Assembly: GCF_000247695.1 (NCBI RefSeq)
Contig: NW_004624734.1
Location: 15,474,444 to 15,538,443 of the forward strand
Source: Heterocephalus glaber
Taxonomy: Eukaryota; Chordata; Mammalia; Rodentia; Bathyergidae
Length of the DNA stretch: 64,000 bases
Direction: 5' to 3'
Shown here in pieces: positions 58,352-64,000 of this stretch. Within the stretch, counting starts at the first letter, position 1; each line of letters opens with the position of its first letter. The notes beneath the pieces are model-generated. The model saw only the letters and a list, made by a program, of their open reading frames with translations. It made no database searches and was not told the DNA's origin. The translations under genes and the position numbers were made by a program.

Positions 58352-58744
58352 TGACACAGGTCACTACCTGATTCCAAGATGACAGGAGATTTTACAAAAG
58401 GTGTTCCAAGGAACAGTTTGGGTGGGCCTTGAAGTACATGGCAACTGAAGGAGAAGGCAACTTTTTCAAAGCTTTCTACCAGTTCACAACCCTGCAGGAA
58501 GATGAATCCATGGGCAAATGGCCCCACTAGTATCGTACAGCTATGAACACTAGAGTACAGAAAAGCTAGTGGCCAGTCACAAAAGGCTTCACCTAGAGAG
58601 GGGCCTACAGCTAGATCTTGAAGGAGAACAGAATGTGGGAAAACTTCCTGGTAGTCTTCGGAAATCACAAATATTTTTGGACCCGAAGAAAATGATATTT
58701 TATGTTATGTGGGTTTCTTCTTGTGAGGTTGCTGAACAGTTTTT
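58352..58744. other. Unclassified DNA
   Basis: A 122-codon minus frame (58,300-58,668) and a 68-codon plus frame overlap here. Neither shows a known domain; the plus strand has stops in all frames. Composition is less AT-rich than its surroundings, so an old pseudogene or repeat is possible but unproven. Confidence 0.35.
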
Positions 58745-58760
58745 AAATGATGATAAAAAT

Positions 58761-58872
58761 GGGCTGGGGATTTAGCTCAGTGGTTCCGCCACCTGCCTTG
58801 AAAGCACAAGGACCCGAGTTCGATCCCCAGAATCAAAAAAACAAAAAATAAAAAAAAAAAACAAAACAAAAG
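58761..58872 (+). mobile_element. ID SINE, well preserved, perfect target duplication
   Basis: tRNA-like body with A box TAGCTCAGTGG (58,773-58,783) and B box GAGTTCGATCC (58,816-58,826), ending 'atccccag', then an A-rich tail with C interruptions. AAATGATGATAAAAAT flanks it exactly at 58,745-58,760 and 58,873-58,888. Both RNA polymerase III boxes look intact, so it is the youngest-looking SINE here. Confidence 0.96.
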
Positions 58873-58888
58873 AAATGATGATAAAAAT

Positions 58889-60115
58889 AGCCCAACTTAG
58901 ATTTTTTGAAACAAGATGGACAAGAGGAGTAGAGGAAAATGGATAACTTCCAGGGCTCCAAGGAATCTTGTTTTCTCAATGAAGAAAGCTATATGCTAAT
59001 TAAGCCAAAGAGAATTCACCTGCAATAATGCTGATGAACCAAGCAAAAGGAAGCAGTGATCGCAAGCATATTGGGACATATTTTGTCTGTCCACCAAGGA
59101 TTGAATCCAATATAACACTTGGTGTCCTGTATGGATCATTATTCTTCTAGAGTGGAAGAAACCTGCAACATGTGAGCAAGATCACAAATCTACTGTTTAG
59201 TCAGTGTCTTGAACAGACTATTTCACTTTGTTTCAGTTGTCTGAGTTTATCATTTCCCTGCCCCCACATTTCAACTTTTTTTAAACATGTTTAGCTATCA
59301 AGCATGACTTCTGTGAACAATTTTCTTTTTCTTTTATTTTTGTGTTCTCATTTTATCTTCAAGTTACATAGAACCCAAATAAACGCACAGCTAAACTGCC
59401 TATTATTAATTATTTAAATCGATCACTGTGATGTCATCTCTATGAATTGATCATTGGGAATTGACCACGAAGACAGTTTGGGGAGTTTGTCTTAACTTGG
59501 AACAATCCTCATCAATGGTATTAAAAATTTAAATCTATCAGTGTGAAAGTCTCTCTAATATTTAAGATTGTTAATACATTATTAAAAACAAAGATAATGG
59601 GTATCCTAGGGAGGACACATTAATAGTGGGTAAGATTGAAAGCAGAGAGATAAACTAAGAAACTATGGAAATCAAACTGAAACCATGATCATTTCTAAAT
59701 TTTGCTTGTGTCCTATAATCTCATTGCAAAAAGAGGAACATCATAAAATTCACTGAGCTTTATTTAATGTTCTGACTCATCTTAATGAATGCTAACTTTA
59801 ACAAAATCACATTTCACAATAGTTATCAATGTACCTTAATAAGTAGCCGTGTGGCTGTTTGTGTCATAAATTTATATCATAATCTGACACCCAAACCAGA
59901 ACTCAGATATTATTCAGAGTGACAGAAAAAAAGAAATCTCAGGACTTAGCTATTGTTCAAGGTAACAGAAAAAGGTCATTCATATCAATATGCCAAAATA
60001 TGTAATTTTTAAATAGAGCATGCTAATCTAAGTACATTCTTATTTTTAGGTAATGTTACAATTCAGCAACTGCAACTGGTTGTGGGAGATTTAGGGGTAA
60101 GATATGGAGAAGTTA
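58889..60115. other. Unique non-coding DNA
   Basis: No gene, RNA or repeat recognised. Confidence 0.45.
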
Positions 60116-60119
60116 AGGA

Positions 60120-60601
60120 AATAAAAGCCAGTGATACATGTATACCCATGTTTATAGTACTACAATTCATAATAGCTAAATCTTAGTAGCAGGCTTATGT
60201 CCAACCGTAGGTGAAAGAATGAAAAAAGTGGTATTTACAAACTATGGAGCTCTACTCTGCCCTAAAGAATGATAAACTTGACTCATTTGTAGGAAAATGG
60301 ATGCACATTGAGACCATAATGTTAAGTGAAACAAATCAGACATACAGGTTTAAATTTTACATAGTTTCTTTTATAGGAAAAAACCAAAGTATAAAGAGTA
60401 AATTAAAGATAGATAATAGGAACTAGGGAATAGATCTTTATCAAATGGGACGGAAAGCCAGAAATTGAAGAAGGTAGGAGTGGCAAAGGGTGATGAAAGA
60501 AGGGGTTGTGATGTGTTATGTACATGTACCACCTCCCCAAATGGAATGCGAACATTACGTGCTGCAAAACGTACTAATAAAAATAAAAAAATTTTAAAAA
60601 G
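60120..60601 (+). mobile_element. L1 3' end (type B), 5'-truncated
   Basis: It opens inside ORF2 ('atacccatgtttatag'); a 60-codon frame (60,244-60,426) keeps MELYSALKNDKLDSFVGKWM, the conserved ORF2p C-terminal end. The 3' UTR follows ('taaagagtaaattaaagata') and ends 'cgtactaataaaaataaa'. No enzyme domain is present. Confidence 0.9.
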
Positions 60602-61210
60602 CCTTTTGGTCAGTAGTACATTAAAAACAATGAACATTCAACTAGAACATATATTTTATTTTCCTCCATAAATTTTAAGATATCTATGAAGTCTCCCCCC
60701 TTATGTTTTCCCTCCAGAAAAATTTATATACTACACTGCACAAATTCTGATAAAAATGTTTTGAAACATAAAAGAGATAGACTAACAGGAGAATAGCAGT
60801 GGAATCTATACAATATAGGCAGAAATTTATTTCAGGTTGAAATTTGAACTTCAAAACAAATAGAGGCTATTATATTTAGTCTTCTAACTCTGATAAATAG
60901 GAATGAGAAAAGGGATATAACATGAAGCTGGACTGTGCAAGTAGGAGAAAAGAATAAGAATTGTGAAAAGAAAGGAATTTTGGACTAATAACACATAATG
61001 TAAAGTGAAACTTCATATCTGAAAAAAGATTTTGAAATATTCCAATAAAGAAGAATGTTTGATTGACATTAGAATTACAAAGTTATAGCTTAATATATTC
61101 ATGATTTGTTTAATATTTACATCATGCCTAGTCTGTGCATGCTTTTTTTTTTTTACTTTTGTTTACTTGTTACTCTCATGTTTATTTCCACCTCTTATGT
61201 AAACCCTTTA
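60602..61210. other. Unique AT-rich DNA
   Basis: No feature recognised. Confidence 0.4.
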
Positions 61211-61214
61211 GGAA

Positions 61215-61660
61215 CAGTGTCCTTTTACTATCTCAGAATCTTTTTTTTTAGAATGCCTTTGTCTACTTTTCAGGATTTCATTGAAATGTGATTTTGCAAT
61301 ATCCTTAAAGAGATTCATCCCTTGCATTGTCTCAGGCTTATTAGGTGCTACTTTCCCACAAAATTTTGCACTGTTTCCCACATTTTACACTTCTCGCTAA
61401 TCTCATCTGCAGTGAGAGAGTCTTCTGCCTTTTTCTCCTCCTCCTCTGCAGATGAGATCTCCTCCATAACCTCTTGCTGTTGGGAGAGGATCAGCCCCAA
61501 TCATGCAGTGAGAGAGACAGAAGCACCAGTGGCTCAGTTGCAATCCCGTGACATTCAGCATTAAGTTAATTATCAAGTTATTAACATTATCAAGTCAAAA
61601 TGTATTAGAAATATTTGCTTGTCTTGTGGAATGCTTGCAGTACAAGTGACTCACAATCCA
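61215..61660 (-). pseudogene. Tigger (pogo-like) DNA transposon relic, transposase C-terminus
   Basis: On the minus strand, 61,479-61,351 reads 43 codons with the acidic block EEISSAEEEEKKAED and KCKMWETVQNFV, typical of the C-terminal tail of Tigger/pogo transposases. A stop follows at 61,348-61,350. The tail resumes in another frame at 61,345-61,250 (MNLFKDIAKSHFNEILKSRQ), giving one frameshift plus a stop. 61,490-61,660 looks like Tigger non-coding sequence, suggesting that most of the transposase gene was lost by internal deletion. Non-functional; a decayed copy of a TIGD-type host gene is a less likely alternative. Confidence 0.65.
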
Positions 61661-61671
61661 AGGTTTTACAT

Positions 61672-61975
61672 TATGCCTGGCTCACACAACGTGAAGTAGG
61701 AAGGTTTATTACTGCTCATGGTTTCAGAAGACTCATTCTGAGGTCTGCTGGTCTCAAGGCAAAAACATCATGGTGGAGGGGCATGGATAGACAAGATTTT
61801 TATTTCATGGCATCCAGAAGGCAGAGCACAAGGGAAGAGTGGAAGAAATACCCTCCAAAGACAAGGCCCCAATGACCACCGAAATGGGCCCCTACTCCTA
61901 AGAGCACATGCAGCTAAGAACACCTGTGTATTACTCTACTGATAAGGATAGCACCCCATCCATGATCCAGTCTCC
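61672..61975 (-). mobile_element. Solo LTR, ERVL-MaLR type, antisense
   Basis: 'ggaaggtttattactgctca', 'tggtttcagaagactcattc', 'aaacatcatggtggagggg' and 'ccccaatgaccaccgaaatg' follow the antisense ORR1/MTD-like LTR order. Two plus frames (61,615-61,875 and 61,908-62,120) are incidental. Confidence 0.6.
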
Positions 61976-63264
61976 TTCCCAGGAGTCTCTTAATTTAGCC
62001 AAATTGATAATTACATGGCACAACCCTGTAGCAACATGTTTTTATTATCATTTCCAATTATTTGCATATGCTCTATTTCTTTCCCATGAGTGCTATATAG
62101 GTTTAGACTACTTGGAATAAATATTGAATTATTCATTACACTATTCCCCTCACATGAGATACCATAGCTCACATATAATAATGCTTAGTGAAGGGCTGAT
62201 GTTTTTAGAGCTAAGCCTTGCACAGATGTTCCCTCTTTCTGGCCTTGGACTGACACATAATCAGTTCATCAATAATTGTTTGTAGGAAACTTACTGACTC
62301 ACCCTTGGATACACTGGTAAGGTCATAAAATTTTCCAGAATCCAGCAAAGCAAATAGTCACAGGATTTAATTTCAAGCACTCCTGACTCACATTGCTTCT
62401 CTGTTTGAAATTCTCAATCATTATTTTCCTCTTATGTAGTTACCAGACTTTCTTTCAATTGACAGAAATTATTGCACATCAAGAGAAGATGAAGTCAGAA
62501 TAATTAGATGGACTTATTCAATGATAAATACATGCAATAATATCAACACGATCATGGTATCTTATATTATTACTCTTATTTTCAACCATTTGTATCTTTA
62601 GTTTTAGTCTGTTCTGAATTACCATATTTAGTGACACTCTCATATTTTGTTTTTTCTAGTCCAAAAAGCCCCAGAAGTTAAACATTAGCAAATTTGAATA
62701 TTCTTCACAGGAACATTTTTCTCCAGCTATACCAATTCTCTCAAAAAATAATTTGAAAGATTTTTTTATATAGGCATCTGCCCAAGATAAAATTACAGAC
62801 CTTTAAAAAGAACATTTTCTTTAAACAAATACCAATATTTTATCTAGGCTTCCAAACTACTCTGTCCCATGAATGGCTGAAAAATCAGTCTCAAGTAGTG
62901 CCACATGGGTGTGGCTTGAGGGTACAGCCAGAACTGCTATAGACACTGTTTCCAGAGACCCAAATTCCAGATACCTTCAAGACACTTCATTTTGCAGAAT
63001 TCTGATATTTAATTCCTGTTATGACAAAGTATGGGGGCCTAATTATCTATGGTGTACATCGTAAGTTATGGCTAAGAGATGAACTATTAAAAATCTAAGA
63101 AATATTTTCTTTTACATATTAACATGTTTAGTAGAAAGCTAAAAATGCATTCTTCTGTCATTGTTTCAGATGAGTTCCCAAATAATAGAAATAAAGCATC
63201 TGTACCAAATACCCTACATCCCTAAATGAAGTTCTGGTTTACCTGTGAAACTTCTATCAAGAAG
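61976..63264. other. Unique non-coding DNA
   Basis: No gene, RNA or repeat recognised; small frames only. Confidence 0.45.
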
Positions 63265-63290
63265 ATGGGCAGGTCCTGTTGCTCCCGGCC

Positions 63291-63690
63291 CAGAGGTAGG
63301 GGCTTCTGAGCCACTGCCCTACTGTTCCTGGTCCAGAGGAAGGGGCTTCAAGGCTACCATCCCTCCCGCTGCTCCCAGCCCAGAGGAAAGGGCTTTCAGG
63401 CCGCCATCTCTCCCACTGCTCCCGGCCCAGAAGAAGGGGCTTCCGGGCCACCATCCCTCCTGCCACTCCTGGCCCAGAGGGAGGAGCTTCTGAGCTGCCG
63501 TCCCACTGCTCCTGGTCCAGAGGAAGGGGCTTCCCGGCCACCACCCCTCCCACAGCTCCCAGCCCAGAGGAAAGGGCTTTTTGGCCACCTTCTGTCCCAT
63601 CACTCCCCGCCCAGAGGAAGGGACTTCTGGGCCACCATTCCTACTGCTACTCCTGGCCCCTGTCCTACCTCTCCCAGCTCAGAGGAGGTG
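63291..63690 (+). promoter_or_regulatory. L1 5'-UTR tandem monomers, two-level repeat
   Basis: The word 'cagagg' (or cagaag) marks unit starts at 63,291, 63,334, 63,381, 63,428, 63,475, 63,518, 63,565, 63,612 and 63,680. Spacings are 43, 47, 47, 47, 43, 47, 47 and 68. Four units form a 184-bp superunit that occurs twice (63,291-63,474 and 63,475-63,658), each sub-unit being most like the one 184 bp away. By analogy to mouse L1 these are likely promoter monomers. Long frames on both strands here are artefacts of the tandem repeat. Confidence 0.85.
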
Positions 63691-63737
63691 ATCATCGCTG
63701 GCGCCAACAGCACCCCCCTGCCCCCCCCCGAGTCGAA

Positions 63738-64000
63738 ATGAGAAGGCATGTAAATAAGTCTCAAAACCAGACCTCCAGATCACCTACAGCAACCCCAAGG
63801 AAAATGAGATGGAACACTCTGATACTCAACCACCAGACCCACTGAACTGGCAACAAAAGGGGAACTGGAAAAAATAAAATCAGAAATAATTTCTCAGATA
63901 ACAAGAGAGATTGTGCTCCTAGTGCAAGACATGATTAATAAATCTAGAGAGGAGCTCAGGAACATGATGGAATCCCAACATAGGAAACAAATGGAATCCA
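63738..64000 (+). pseudogene. L1 ORF1, partial, frameshifted
   Basis: The start at 63,738 gives MRRHVNKSQNQTSRSPTATP, the same N-terminus as ORF1 of the L1 at 36,930. Compared with that copy, single-base length differences near 63,798 and 63,829 shift the frame, and a stop follows. From about 63,880 the text ('aaatcagaaataatttctca') is again collinear with the other ORF1. The rest lies beyond the window. Confidence 0.85.

Larger units (their letters stand above)
63266..64000 (+). mobile_element. 5' end of an L1, continuing past the window
   Basis: GC-rich promoter monomers (63,272-63,700) lead into a C-rich stretch and ORF1. The junction 'gaggaggtg' to 'cgaaatgagaaggcatg' aligns with the 5' end of the large L1 on the minus strand at about 36,930-36,985. 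Unlike every other L1 here, this copy keeps a substantial 5' UTR. Confidence 0.92.

Noticed and set aside
58300..58668. 122-codon minus-strand frame
   Set aside because: No recognisable domain or signal, runs through a TG microsatellite, and no supporting splice or promoter context; listed only as unclassified DNA.
63257..63603. Two ~95-codon minus frames and an 82-codon plus frame in GC-rich DNA
   Set aside because: They are readings of the L1 5'-UTR tandem repeat, open because each repeat unit lacks stops.
1..64000. CRISPR array, operon, riboswitch or other prokaryotic system
   Set aside because: The sequence is clearly mammalian with SINEs, LINEs and LTRs; no regularly spaced short repeats with unique spacers were seen.
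1..64000. Endogenous retrovirus with coding genes
   Set aside because: Only solitary LTR-type fragments were found; no gag, pol or env-like frames accompany them.

Overview
The window is AT-rich, CpG-poor mammalian nuclear DNA with no recognisable host protein-coding gene and no host RNA gene. Every reading frame is short; the longest open frames lie in decayed transposons or simple repeats. 7SL-derived B1 SINEs (with the internal 29-bp quasi-duplication) and tRNA-derived ID SINEs occur beside L1 LINEs, while murid B2 and B4 SINEs were not seen. This points to a rodent outside the mouse/rat group; the species cannot be fixed from the sequence alone. It is best read as a gene desert or the inside of a long intron.

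Layout. 1-12.9 kb: mostly single-copy DNA with an ERVL-MaLR LTR (2.65 kb), L2 and MIR relics, a truncated ID SINE, an L1 3' end (10.1 kb) and an MLT1-type LTR (11.0 kb). 13-17.1 kb: L2 copies in both orientations, a MIR and a pure (TC)25 microsatellite. 17.5-25.6 kb: unique AT-rich DNA with B1 and ID SINEs, an MLT2 LTR, and three L1 3' scraps that appear to share one inversion breakpoint. 26-31.4 kb: a probable ancient L1, a B1, a CpG-retaining block near 28 kb, an L1 3' end and TA-rich repeats. 31.7-37.3 kb: a nearly full-length but dead L1 on the minus strand, abutted by an inverted second copy of its 3' UTR. 38.6-40.4 kb: a B1 carrying a tiny L1 insertion, and a well-preserved L3/CR1 relic between two 76-bp direct repeats. 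41.6-46.1 kb: B1 copies, nested MaLR LTRs, an MLT2 LTR and an L2. 48.5-50.7 kb: several L1 3' ends, one nested in another with a clear target-site duplication. 51-61 kb: L2, MIR, MaLR, ID and B1 copies and another L1 3' end. 61.2-62 kb: a Tigger transposase relic and a MaLR LTR. 63.27-64.0 kb: the 5' end of another L1, with GC-rich promoter monomers organised as a two-level tandem repeat, followed by ORF1, which runs off the window.

The L1 tails fall into two 3'-UTR types. Type A ends in 'gtaccaataaaatt'-like sequence, type B in 'cgtactaataaaaataaa'-like sequence. A type A copy sits inside a type B copy, so A was active later than B. No part of the window forms a multi-gene pathway; the interest lies in repeat architecture and in a few candidate regulatory blocks. 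Repeat family names come from remembered consensus features and were not checked against a library.
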